From Candidatus Howiella intestinavium (GTDB lineage Bacteria; Bacillota; Clostridia; Oscillospirales; Acutalibacteraceae), in NCBI GenBank assembly GCA_904420585.1, contig CAJFVX010000027.1:1-48380 (forward strand): a stretch of DNA of 48,380 bases. Reading direction: 5' to 3'. The notes beneath the pieces are model-generated. The model searched no databases. It was not told the origin of the DNA and worked only from the letters and a program-made list of their open reading frames with translations. The position numbers were made by a program, and so were the translations under genes. Of the stretch, positions 23,892-32,520 are shown piece by piece; position 1 is the stretch's first letter, and every line of letters starts with the position of its first letter.

Positions 23892-24695
23892 ATGTCTCGA
23901 TTCAGCGTCCTGACCAGCCGGGACAACCCTCAGCTAAAACATGCGGCCAAGCTGGCCGCTTCAAGCCGCTCCCGGAAGGAAGACGGCTTATTTGTCGTGG
24001 AGGGCGTCCGGCTGTGTATGGATGCGCTGCGTTCCGGCCTTTCTGTCGTCTCTCTTTTCTACACACCCGCCGCAAAAGAGCGGTATCCGGAAGCAGTGGG
24101 GGAGTTGTCGGCAGCGGCCGGGGAGATTTACGAGACGGCGCCGGCTGCCTTTTCCAAAATATCGGACACCGCCACACCCCAGGGGGTGCTCTGCCTGTGC
24201 GGCATCCCGCCCCGGGCTGCTGTTGAAGAACTGGATGCGGCGGGAAGGTACCTGCTGCTGGAACAGATTTCCGACCCGGCCAATCTGGGAACTATGGCCC
24301 GGACGGCCGAGGCCCTGGGACTGAGCGGGCTGGTGCTGTCCCCCGGCTGCTGCGACCCCTACAGTCCCAAATCCCTCCGGGCGGGCATGGGGGCCCTCTT
24401 CCGCCTGCCTTTATATTTGACCCGGGATTTCCCGGAGGCTTTGAACTGCCTGCGAGAAAAGGGCATCCAGCTCTATGCGGCCCTGCCCCGGCAGGATGCC
24501 CGGAAAATTACCGAACTGCATTTCGGACCGGGCTGTGCGGTGGCTGTGGGAAACGAAGGGAACGGCCTTACGGAGGATACCATTTCCCGCTGCCAGCCGG
24601 TGACCATCCCCATGGGCGGCCGGGCCGAGTCCCTAAACGCGGCGGCTGCGGCGGCTATCCTTATGTGGGAAATGCTGCGGGAGAATCAGGGATAA
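23892..24695 (+). CDS. TrmH/SpoU family RNA 2'-O-methyltransferase
   Basis: A 267-aa SPOUT methyltransferase with the three SpoU motifs: EQISDPANLGTMARTAEALG, VAVGNEGNGL and IPMGGRAESLNAAAAAAIL, which form the SAM-binding knot. An N-terminal substrate-binding domain (SRDNPQLKHAAKLA) precedes it. It probably methylates a ribose in rRNA or tRNA; the site cannot be told from sequence. ATG 23892 has SD GGAGGTG. It often lies near rplT in Firmicutes, which agrees with the position here. Confidence 0.9.
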   Translation: MSRFSVLTSRDNPQLKHAAKLAASSRSRKEDGLFVVEGVRLCMDALRSGLSVVSLFYTPAAKERYPEAVGELSAAAGEIYETAPAAFSKISDTATPQGVLCLCGIPPRAAVEELDAAGRYLLLEQISDPANLGTMARTAEALGLSGLVLSPGCCDPYSPKSLRAGMGALFRLPLYLTRDFPEALNCLREKGIQLYAALPRQDARKITELHFGPGCAVAVGNEGNGLTEDTISRCQPVTIPMGGRAESLNAAAAAAILMWEMLRENQG

Positions 24696-24710
24696 AGGGG
24701 GAAGCGGGAT

Positions 24711-25961
24711 ATGTCAACTGTCCATTGGATATGGCTGCAGGAAACCTTAGGCGCCGGCAGCAATAAACTGCAGGCCCTGCTGTCCCGCTTTGACGGCCCT
24801 AAAGCGCTTTTCGAGGCCGATGAAGCGGCCTTGCGCCACGCCGGATGCCTCCGGGATGCAGAGCTGCAGAAGCTTCTGCGCCGGGATCTTAGGCCGGCGG
24901 AAGAAATTATGGAAGCCTGTCGTCAGAGCGGCTACGGCATCTTGACACCTGATGACGCATCCTATCCCAAACGGCTGCTGCGGATTTTTAATCCGCCCCT
25001 TACCCTTTATGTATGCGGAGAACTGCCAGATATAGATGAGGAGGTAGCCATTACCATCGTCGGGCCGCGCCGGGCTACAGAGGATGGCGTGCGGGCGGCC
25101 TACCGCATGGCCGGCGAGTTGGCCCGGGCCGGCTGCCTGCTTGTCAGCGGCGGCGCCATGGGAATTGACGGCGCGGCCCACAGAGGCGCGCTGAAGGCCG
25201 GCGGCAAGACGGTGGCTGTGCTGGGCGGCGGTTTGGATCAAATCTACCCCAAGGGGAATGCGGAGCTTAGAAAGGAGATTGCCGGGCACGGCTGTTTGCT
25301 TTCCGAGTATCCGCCGGGTACCGAACCTCTGGCCTTCCATTTTCCCGTACGCAACCGGATATTGGCGGGCCTGAGCCTGGGTGTCGTCGTAGTGGAGGCA
25401 GGCGAGCGAAGCGGCGCTTTGCTGACGGCCGGCCATGCGCTGGATCAGGGAAAAGATATTTTTGTTATGCCGGGCAATGTGGGGTCGCCGCAGCATGCAG
25501 GCTCCAACCGCCTGCTGCGGGACGGCGCCATTCCGCTGCTTTCCCCTCTGGATATTTTGGAGGAATACGCGGCCCGGTATCCGCACAAACTGGATGTGAG
25601 GTACGCTTTGGAGGCCGAGGCCCGGGAGAAAACGGGGAAGCAACCGGCTAAGAGCGGTCTGCAGGAAGATAATAATCCGCCTGCTGCACCGGTGCAGGCC
25701 GCGACACCAAAACCCGCGGCTGCCCGACGCCGGCCGGCGTCCATCAAGGCTCCGGAGCCGGCCAAAGAGGCAGTCCTGCCTGCGGACTTGTCTGACGATG
25801 CCAGACGGCTGTATGAACACATGCCGGCAGATGTCTGCGGATTCGACCAATTGGCCGCTGCCGGCGGCCTGGATCCGGCGCAGACCATGCGGGCTTTGAC
25901 CGAGTTGGAGCTGAACGGCGTGCTGGAAGCCCTGCCCGGCAGCCGATATAAAAAGGTTTAG
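24711..25961 (+). CDS. dprA: DNA processing protein DprA
   Basis: A 416-aa DprA/Smf protein, which loads RecA on single-stranded DNA during transformation. Domains: helical N-terminus; Rossmann-like DprA domain with ITIVGPRRATEDGVRAA, LVSGGAMGIDGAAHRGAL, FPVRNRILAGLS and AGERSGALLTA; a Pro/Ala-rich linker (about 310-345); and a C-terminal winged-helix domain. The family usually has GSR; here it is GPR. It lies 15 nt after the SpoU gene and before topA, the normal dprA-topA order. No other competence genes are in view. Confidence 0.93.
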   Translation: MSTVHWIWLQETLGAGSNKLQALLSRFDGPKALFEADEAALRHAGCLRDAELQKLLRRDLRPAEEIMEACRQSGYGILTPDDASYPKRLLRIFNPPLTLYVCGELPDIDEEVAITIVGPRRATEDGVRAAYRMAGELARAGCLLVSGGAMGIDGAAHRGALKAGGKTVAVLGGGLDQIYPKGNAELRKEIAGHGCLLSEYPPGTEPLAFHFPVRNRILAGLSLGVVVVEAGERSGALLTAGHALDQGKDIFVMPGNVGSPQHAGSNRLLRDGAIPLLSPLDILEEYAARYPHKLDVRYALEAEAREKTGKQPAKSGLQEDNNPPAAPVQAATPKPAAARRRPASIKAPEPAKEAVLPADLSDDARRLYEHMPADVCGFDQLAAAGGLDPAQTMRALTELELNGVLEALPGSRYKKV

Positions 25962-26056
25962 GCAGCGTGAGCGGCATGCATACGGAAGAAAGCCATACAA
26001 TAGAAACAGAATACCCCTTCAATAAGGATTTTAGATAGATTGGTAGGCGTTGCAGA

Positions 26057-28372
26057 ATGTCCAAACTGGTAATCGTGGAGTCGCCTGCGAAGGCGAAGAC
26101 CATCAAGAAATACTTAGGCCCGGATTACGAGGTCATGGCCTCCATGGGCCACATCCGGGATTTGCCCAAGTCCAAGATGGGCGTGGATATTGAACACGGG
26201 TTCATCCCCCAGTACGTGGAGATGGAAGACAAGAAGGATTTGATAAAATCCCTCCAGAACGCGGCGGCCAAGAGCGATATGGTATATCTCGCCACCGACC
26301 CGGATAGGGAAGGGGAAGCTATTTCTTGGCATTTGGCTCAGCTTCTGGCCTTGAATACCGACGAATGCAACCGGGTGGCCTTTAACGAAATCACCAAGAC
26401 CGGCGTCAAGAACGGCATGGCCAACCCCCATAAAATCGATTTGAATCTGGTGGACGCCCAGCAGGCCCGCCGGGTGCTGGATCGCATTGTGGGCTATAAA
26501 CTCAGCCCCTTCCTTTGGAAAAAGGTGCGCAGGGGTCTTTCGGCCGGACGGGTGCAGTCGGTGGCTTTAAAGCTGATTGTGGAACGGGAAAAGGAGATTA
26601 ACGCCTTTCAGCCCGAGGAATACTGGTCCATCGACGCCCTGTTTACCCACCCTTCCGGCCGTTCCTTTGCCGCGAAATTCCACGGCCCGGAAAAGGGGAA
26701 AAAGCTGGATATCCATAACAAAGAAGAAGCCGATGCCCTGCTTGCCAAGCTGAAGGGGGCGGCCTATTCGATCCAGTCGGTAAAGAAGGGCGTGCGCAAT
26801 AAACAGCCCGCCCCGCCCTTCACCACATCTACCTTGCAGCAGGAAGCATCCCGCAAGCTGGGCTTTACCGGCCAGCGGACCATGCGGGCGGCCCAGCAGC
26901 TTTATGAAGGCGTGGAAATCCCCGGCATGGGGACCACCGGTCTTATCACCTACATGCGTACCGACTCCCTGCGCATCTCCGAAGAGGCCCGGGCGGCGGG
27001 CAACGCCTATATCACTGAACGCTACGGGCAGAATTACCTGCCCGAGAAGCCCCGGTACTACCGAACCAAATCCGGCGCCCAGGACGCCCATGAGGCCATC
27101 CGTCCCACCATTGCGAGCCTTACGCCCGACCAGGTGCGGGACAGCCTGACGCTGGATCAGTATAAGCTCTACCGCCTGATTTGGGAGCGCTTTATCGCCA
27201 GCCTCATGGCTGCCTGCGTACAGGATACCATCTCGGCGGGGATTCTGGCCGAGACGGCGGAAGGGGAGGACAACTACCTCTTCAAGGCCAGCGGTTACAC
27301 CGTCCGGTTCGACGGATATACCGTGCTCTATGAAGAGGGCAAGGACGAGGAGGACGAGGAGACGGGCGGCGCCCTGCCCCCGCTGGCGGAAAAGGATCCC
27401 TTAACCGTCAAGAGCATGACGGGCAACCAGCATTTCACCCAGCCCCCGGCCCGGTACACCGAGCCCACCCTCATCAAGGCCCTGGACGAGTACGGCATCG
27501 GCCGGCCGTCCACCTATGCGCCCATTATTTCCAACATCCTCAACCGGGAATATATCGAGCGGGAGAAAAAGTCCTTAAAGCCCACCCCCTTGGGGGAGAC
27601 GGTCACCGGGCTGCTCATGGACCATTTTGCCTCCTTTGTGGACGTGGGCTTTACGGCCGAAATGGAGAAGGAACTGGATACCATCGAGGAGGGCAAGCTC
27701 AACTGGGTCAAGGTCATCGAACAATTCTACGATAAGTTTGAAAAGACCCTGGACGAGGCCGAAAAGGCCATGGAGGGCGTGCGTCTGAAGGTGCCGGACA
27801 TCGAGACCGATATCACCTGCGAGCTCTGCGGCCGGAAAATGGTCATCAAGACCGGCCGGTTCGGCAAATTCCTGGCCTGTCCCGGCTATCCCGAATGCAA
27901 AAACACCAAGCCCATCGTCAAGGAGACCCCCGGTCTCTGCCCGGTGTGCGGCGGGAAAATCTTGCAGAAGAAGTCCAAAAACGGACACAAATACTACGGC
28001 TGCGAGCACAACCCCACCTGCGGCTTTATGACCTGGGACGACCCCACGGCCGAAAAATGCCCCGAGTGCGGCAAGACCCTGTTTAAGCGCAGGGGCGGCC
28101 TGCTGGTCTGCCTGGATGAAGCCTGCGGCTACCAGACCAAGGTGGAGCGCAAGAGCCGCAAAAACGCCCCGGCGGAACTCAACGACGACCTGCCCGAGAC
28201 GGCGGCCAAGAAGACGAGCACAGCCAAGACCGCCGCAAAGAAAACGGCGGCCAAATCCACCGCGAAAAAAGGAACCGCCTCCAAATCGACGGCGAAAAAG
28301 ACCACAAAGGCGGCCTCCGGCAAGACCGGGACGGCAAAATCCACGGCCAAAAAGACGGCGGAGAAGGAGTAA
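26057..28372 (+). CDS. topA: DNA topoisomerase I
   Basis: A 771-aa type IA topoisomerase that relaxes negative supercoils. The Toprim domain begins at residue 3 (LVIVESPAKAKTIKKYLG) with the acidic DPDREGE. The active-site tyrosine is Y299 in GLITYMRTDS. Three C-terminal four-Cys zinc ribbons follow (CELCG...CPGYPEC, CPVCG...CEHNPTC, CPECG...CLDEAC). The last ~55 residues are a Lys/Ala/Thr repeat (AAKKTAAKSTAKK) like a histone H1 tail, which would add non-specific DNA binding. Downstream trmFO begins 6 nt later. Confidence 0.96.
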   Translation: MSKLVIVESPAKAKTIKKYLGPDYEVMASMGHIRDLPKSKMGVDIEHGFIPQYVEMEDKKDLIKSLQNAAAKSDMVYLATDPDREGEAISWHLAQLLALNTDECNRVAFNEITKTGVKNGMANPHKIDLNLVDAQQARRVLDRIVGYKLSPFLWKKVRRGLSAGRVQSVALKLIVEREKEINAFQPEEYWSIDALFTHPSGRSFAAKFHGPEKGKKLDIHNKEEADALLAKLKGAAYSIQSVKKGVRNKQPAPPFTTSTLQQEASRKLGFTGQRTMRAAQQLYEGVEIPGMGTTGLITYMRTDSLRISEEARAAGNAYITERYGQNYLPEKPRYYRTKSGAQDAHEAIRPTIASLTPDQVRDSLTLDQYKLYRLIWERFIASLMAACVQDTISAGILAETAEGEDNYLFKASGYTVRFDGYTVLYEEGKDEEDEETGGALPPLAEKDPLTVKSMTGNQHFTQPPARYTEPTLIKALDEYGIGRPSTYAPIISNILNREYIEREKKSLKPTPLGETVTGLLMDHFASFVDVGFTAEMEKELDTIEEGKLNWVKVIEQFYDKFEKTLDEAEKAMEGVRLKVPDIETDITCELCGRKMVIKTGRFGKFLACPGYPECKNTKPIVKETPGLCPVCGGKILQKKSKNGHKYYGCEHNPTCGFMTWDDPTAEKCPECGKTLFKRRGGLLVCLDEACGYQTKVERKSRKNAPAELNDDLPETAAKKTSTAKTAAKKTAAKSTAKKGTASKSTAKKTTKAASGKTGTAKSTAKKTAEKE

Positions 28373-28377
28373 TCCCC

Positions 28378-29715
28378 ATGAAGATAACCGTAATCGGCGG
28401 GGGTCTGTGCGGCTGTGAGGCGGCCTATGCGGCCGCCCAAAGAGGCGCACAGGTGGAGCTCTATGAGATGAAGCCGGCCCATATGTCGCCGGCCCACCAT
28501 TCCCCTCTGCTGGCCGAGCTGGTCTGCTCCAATTCTTTGAAAGCGGCCCGGCTGGAATCGGCCGCCGGCCTGCTGAAAGAGGAGATGCGGCGGCTGGGCT
28601 CGGTCTGTATGAAGGCCGCCGCCCGCAGCAGCGTGGCCGCCGGCGGCGCCCTGGCCGTAGACCGGGAGCAGTTCTCCGGCTATATCACCGAAATTATCCG
28701 CAGTCACCCTAACATCCGGGTCATAGAGAAGCGGGTGGAAACCATTCCCCGGGAGGGGACGGTTATCGTGGCCACCGGCCCTTTGACCGACGGCCCCCTG
28801 GCCGAAGACATTAAAAAAGTCTGCGGTTTGGATACCCTCAGCTTTTACGATGCGGCGGCCCCTATTGTCATGTATGACAGCATCGACATGTCCCTCGCCT
28901 TCCGGGCCTCCCGATACGGCCGGGGAGAAGAGGAGGGCGGGGATTATATCAACTGCCCCATGAACAAAGAGGAATACGAGGCCTTTTATAATGCTCTTGT
29001 CACGGCCGAGCAGGCCCCTCTCAAGGACTTTGACCGGCCGCTGACGGTATACGAGGGCTGCATGCCCATAGAAATCATGGCCCGCAGGGGGCCGGATACC
29101 ATCCGGTTCGGGCCCCTAAAGCCGGTAGGCCTGCGGGACCCCCGCACGGGAAAACGCCCCTGGGCGGTGGTGCAGCTGCGGCGGGAGAATGCCGCCGGCA
29201 GTATGTACAACCTGGTGGGCTTTCAGACCAATTTAAAATTTCCCGAGCAAAAACGGGTGTTTTCTCTGATTCCGGGATTGGGACAGGCCGAGTTCGCCCG
29301 GTACGGGGTCATGCACCGCAATTCCTTTCTGGATTCCCCCCGGCTTCTGCAGCCGGATTTTTCCATGCGGGAGCGCCCCGGCCTCTTTTTCGCCGGGCAG
29401 CTTGCGGGGGTGGAAGGATACATGGAATCGGCGGCGGCAGGCATCCTGGCTGGCATCGGCGCGGTGCGGCATATAGCCGGGCAGACGCCCTTTTTCCCGC
29501 CTGAATACACCATGATGGGCGCCCTGGCCCGGTATATCAGCGACCCGTCCGTGAAGGATTTCCAGCCCATGGGGGCCAATTTCGGCGTACTGCCGCCGCT
29601 TTCCGAACGCATACGGGATAAAAAGGCCCGCTACGGCGCCCTTGCGGCCCGTTCCCTGGCCTGGTTCGACCAGGCGGGACTGCCGGGAGAAAAGACAGAA
29701 CCTGCTAAGGAATAA
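28378..29715 (+). CDS. trmFO: tRNA m5U54 methyltransferase TrmFO
   Basis: A 445-aa FAD- and folate-dependent tRNA (uracil-54) methyltransferase, the Firmicute alternative to SAM-dependent TrmA. It shows the N-terminal FAD Rossmann motif (ITVIGGGLCGCEAAYAAA), LVCSNSLKA, YEGCMPIEIMARRGPDT, NLVGFQTNLKF and a C-terminal FAGQLAGVEGYMESAA. SD AAGGAG in the end of topA serves ATG 28378. The dprA-topA-trmFO order is classic for Firmicutes. Confidence 0.96.
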   Translation: MKITVIGGGLCGCEAAYAAAQRGAQVELYEMKPAHMSPAHHSPLLAELVCSNSLKAARLESAAGLLKEEMRRLGSVCMKAAARSSVAAGGALAVDREQFSGYITEIIRSHPNIRVIEKRVETIPREGTVIVATGPLTDGPLAEDIKKVCGLDTLSFYDAAAPIVMYDSIDMSLAFRASRYGRGEEEGGDYINCPMNKEEYEAFYNALVTAEQAPLKDFDRPLTVYEGCMPIEIMARRGPDTIRFGPLKPVGLRDPRTGKRPWAVVQLRRENAAGSMYNLVGFQTNLKFPEQKRVFSLIPGLGQAEFARYGVMHRNSFLDSPRLLQPDFSMRERPGLFFAGQLAGVEGYMESAAAGILAGIGAVRHIAGQTPFFPPEYTMMGALARYISDPSVKDFQPMGANFGVLPPLSERIRDKKARYGALAARSLAWFDQAGLPGEKTEPAKE

Positions 29716-29731
29716 AAGGGAGAGGATACAT

Positions 29732-30754
29732 ATGAAAATCGTAGTGGACGCCTTCGGCGGCGACAATGCACCGCTGGAAATCCTGAAGGGGGCCGAGATG
29801 GCCGTGAAGGAACTGGATGTGGACATCCTTCTCTCGGGGGACGAGGCGGCTATCCGCAAATGCGCGTCGGACAACGGCATTTCCCTTGCCCGCATGGAAA
29901 TCCTCCAGGCCCCGGACATCCTGACCATGCACGATGAGCCGGGGGAGGTCATCAAGTCCAAATCCAACAGCTCCCTGGCCGTAGGGCTGAAGGCCCTGGC
30001 CGAGGATAAGGGGGACGCCTTTGTATCCGCCGGCTCCACCGGCGCGGTGGTGGTGGGCTCCACCTTTATCGTCAAGCGGATGAGGGGGGTAAAACGGGCG
30101 GCCCTGGCCTCCTTTATCCCCTCCAGGGACGGCCATTTCCTGCTGCTGGACATCGGCGCCAACGCCGAGTGCCGGCCTGAGATGCTGGTGCAGTTTGCGG
30201 TTATGGGTTCTGTGTATATGAAGCAGGTGCAGGGGATGGAAAATCCCACGGTGGGCCTTCTCAACATCGGCGTGGAGGAGAGCAAGGGGGGCGAGCTGCA
30301 GCGGCAGGCCTTCGCCCTTTTGCAGCAGGCGCCGGTGAACTTTATCGGCAACGTGGAGGCCCGGGACATCCCCGCCGGCGTCTGCGACATCGTGGTGACC
30401 GACGGCTTTACCGGCAATGTGGTGCTCAAGCTGACCGAAGGGGTGGCCGGCACCATGTTCGGCATGGTCAAGGGGATTTTTATGGAGGGCTTTAAGTCCA
30501 AACTCGCCGCGGCATTGGTCATGCCGGGGCTCAAGAGCCTTAAATCCAAGATGGATTACGCCACCATCGGCGGCGCGCCCCTCATGGGCATATCCAAGCC
30601 GGTTATCAAGGCCCACGGCAGTTCCAACGCCCTGGCCATCAAGAACGCCATCCGCCAGGCCAAGCGGTCGGTGGAGGGGGATATGGTGGGGACCATCGCC
30701 GCGGATCTCGCCAAGTTTGCCGCAGCCAGCAAGGCGGCCGAACAGCAGGCATAA
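29732..30754 (+). CDS. plsX: Phosphate acyltransferase PlsX
   Basis: A 340-aa PlsX, which transfers acyl groups from acyl-ACP to phosphate to give acyl-phosphate, the first step of phospholipid synthesis with PlsY. The typical start MKIVVDAFGGDNAPLEILKG and SAGSTGAVVVGSTFI are present. ATG 29732 was chosen for this conserved start and the GGGAGAGGA SD; the open frame upstream lies in trmFO. An acpP gene often stands between plsX and rnc; here only 45 nt separate them. Confidence 0.95.
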   Translation: MKIVVDAFGGDNAPLEILKGAEMAVKELDVDILLSGDEAAIRKCASDNGISLARMEILQAPDILTMHDEPGEVIKSKSNSSLAVGLKALAEDKGDAFVSAGSTGAVVVGSTFIVKRMRGVKRAALASFIPSRDGHFLLLDIGANAECRPEMLVQFAVMGSVYMKQVQGMENPTVGLLNIGVEESKGGELQRQAFALLQQAPVNFIGNVEARDIPAGVCDIVVTDGFTGNVVLKLTEGVAGTMFGMVKGIFMEGFKSKLAAALVMPGLKSLKSKMDYATIGGAPLMGISKPVIKAHGSSNALAIKNAIRQAKRSVEGDMVGTIAADLAKFAAASKAAEQQA

Positions 30755-30799
30755 GGCCCTGTTCCCATGTAAAATTTATCCGGAAGTCAGGTTGAAGCA

Positions 30800-31477
30800 A
30801 TGAAAAAACTGGAAGAAGCCATCGGCTACACCTTTAAAAATCCCAAGCTGCTGCAGCGGGCCATGTCCCATTCCTCCTACGCCAACGAAATGCGCCTGCA
30901 CGAGGGTTCCAACGAGCGGCTGGAATTTCTGGGGGACGCGGTGCTGTCCATTGTGGTGTCGGACTATATCTTCAAGCACTTTTCCCACCTGCCTGAGGGG
31001 GAGCTGACCAAGCTGCGGGCATCGCTGGTATGCGAAAAGTCCCTCTACGGCTTTTCCCGCCAGCTGGGGCTGGGGGATTATCTGCTGCTGGGCAAGGGCG
31101 AGCAGCAGAACGGGGGGCGGGAGCGCCCCTCCATTTTGGCCGACGCCTTCGAGGCCCTGCTGGCGGCCATCTATCTGGACGGCGGCATGGAACAGGCCCG
31201 GCAGTTTGTGCTGCGGTTTGTAAAGCCCGAACTCCACGGCGGTCCCGAGGCCTTTAAGGACTATAAGACCGCCTTACAGGAGATTATCCAGCAGAATCCG
31301 GAGGAACTGCTCCAGTATGTGCTGGTGGATGAGTCGGGCCCGGACCACGACAAATCCTTTACCGTGGAAGTGCGGCTGAATTCCAACGTCATCGGCGTGG
31401 GCAAGGGGCACAGCAAGAAGGCGGCCGAGCAGGCCGCCGCCAGCCAGGCGCTGGAACTGATGGGCGAGAAAATATGA
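30800..31477 (+). CDS. rnc: Ribonuclease III
   Basis: A 225-aa RNase III with the signature NERLEFLGDAVLS (about residue 37), acidic metal-binding residues (ADAFEALLAAIYLDGG), and a C-terminal double-stranded RNA-binding domain (DYKTALQEIIQQ to KKAAEQAAASQALELMG). It processes rRNA precursors and other duplex RNA. Its end overlaps the next gene by 4 nt. Confidence 0.95.
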   Translation: MKKLEEAIGYTFKNPKLLQRAMSHSSYANEMRLHEGSNERLEFLGDAVLSIVVSDYIFKHFSHLPEGELTKLRASLVCEKSLYGFSRQLGLGDYLLLGKGEQQNGGRERPSILADAFEALLAAIYLDGGMEQARQFVLRFVKPELHGGPEAFKDYKTALQEIIQQNPEELLQYVLVDESGPDHDKSFTVEVRLNSNVIGVGKGHSKKAAEQAAASQALELMGEKI

Positions 31478-32481
31478 ATCCCGGCCTGCGGCGGGCCAAT
31501 GTGGCCCTGTTCGTCCCACACGCCGGCTGTCCCCACCAGTGCAGCTTCTGCAACCAGCGGGCCATTACCGGACAGGCGGGACTGCCCGGCGACGAGGATA
31601 TCCGGCAGGCGGCTGAGACCGCCCTGCGCACCTTGGGAGAGGACGCCCGGCAGGCGGAAATCGCCTTTTTCGGCGGCAGCTTTACGGCCATCCCCGAACC
31701 CGAAATGCGCCGGATGCTGGACGCGGCCTACCCCTATGTAGCCGACGGCCGGTTCCATGGCATACGCATCTCCACCCGGCCGGACGCCATCGACCAGAGG
31801 ATCTTGGAGATTTTGCAATCCCGGGGCGTGACGGCGGTGGAACTGGGGGCCCAGAGCATGGACGACCGGGTGCTGGCGGCCAACGGCCGGGGACATACGG
31901 CGGCCCATGTGCGGCAGGCGGCCGCCCGTATCCGGGAGGCGGGGCTGGAACTGGGGCTGCAGATGATGACCGGGCTTTACGGCGACAGCGATAAAGGGGC
32001 CATGGACACCCTGGAGGCCCTGCTGGCTCTGCATCCCGACACCCTGCGGATTTATCCCACCATCGTATTGGAGGGCACCCGGCTGGCCGAACTCTACCGG
32101 CAGGGGGAATACCGCCCCCAGACGGTGGAGGAGGCGGCGGCCCTCTGCGGCCGGCTGCTTATGCGCTGCAACGCGGCTGGCGTGCCGGTTATCCGGCTGG
32201 GGCTGCACGAGATAGAAAAGGCGCGGTATATGGCCGGCCCCTGGCACCCGGCCTTCCGGGAAATCTGTGAAGGGAATATCTATCTGGATGCGGCCCGGCG
32301 GGCCTTGGAAGGACGGCCCGCCGGCGCCTATTTTTTGTATGTCGGCAGGAAGAACACCTCCCGCATGGCTGGCCAGAACCGGCGGAATCTGGATGCGCTG
32401 GCAGAAGCAGGCTACCTTTGCAGGGTGCGGGAGGATGCCGCGCTTTCGGCCTTTGCCGTAAGGGCGGAGAAAAGAGAATAA
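31474..32481 (+). CDS. Elp3-like radical SAM protein
   Basis: A 335-aa radical SAM enzyme with the cluster motif CPHQCSFCNQ near residue 19, FFGGSFTAIP, and RISTRPDAI. It belongs to the Elp3/oxygen-independent-coproporphyrinogen-like group found beside rnc and smc in many Clostridia. It lacks the acetyltransferase domain of true Elp3. The reaction is unknown; a tRNA modification role is a guess. ATGA overlap with rnc implies coupling. The smc gene follows after 39 nt. Confidence 0.87.
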   Translation: MNPGLRRANVALFVPHAGCPHQCSFCNQRAITGQAGLPGDEDIRQAAETALRTLGEDARQAEIAFFGGSFTAIPEPEMRRMLDAAYPYVADGRFHGIRISTRPDAIDQRILEILQSRGVTAVELGAQSMDDRVLAANGRGHTAAHVRQAAARIREAGLELGLQMMTGLYGDSDKGAMDTLEALLALHPDTLRIYPTIVLEGTRLAELYRQGEYRPQTVEEAAALCGRLLMRCNAAGVPVIRLGLHEIEKARYMAGPWHPAFREICEGNIYLDAARRALEGRPAGAYFLYVGRKNTSRMAGQNRRNLDALAEAGYLCRVREDAALSAFAVRAEKRE

Positions 32482-32520
32482 GAAATTTTTGGGAAATAGA
32501 GAAAGAGAGGAGGAGACGCC

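Noticed and set aside
31474..32481. True Elp3 acetyltransferase
   Set aside because: The protein has the radical SAM part only and lacks the C-terminal GNAT domain of Elp3.
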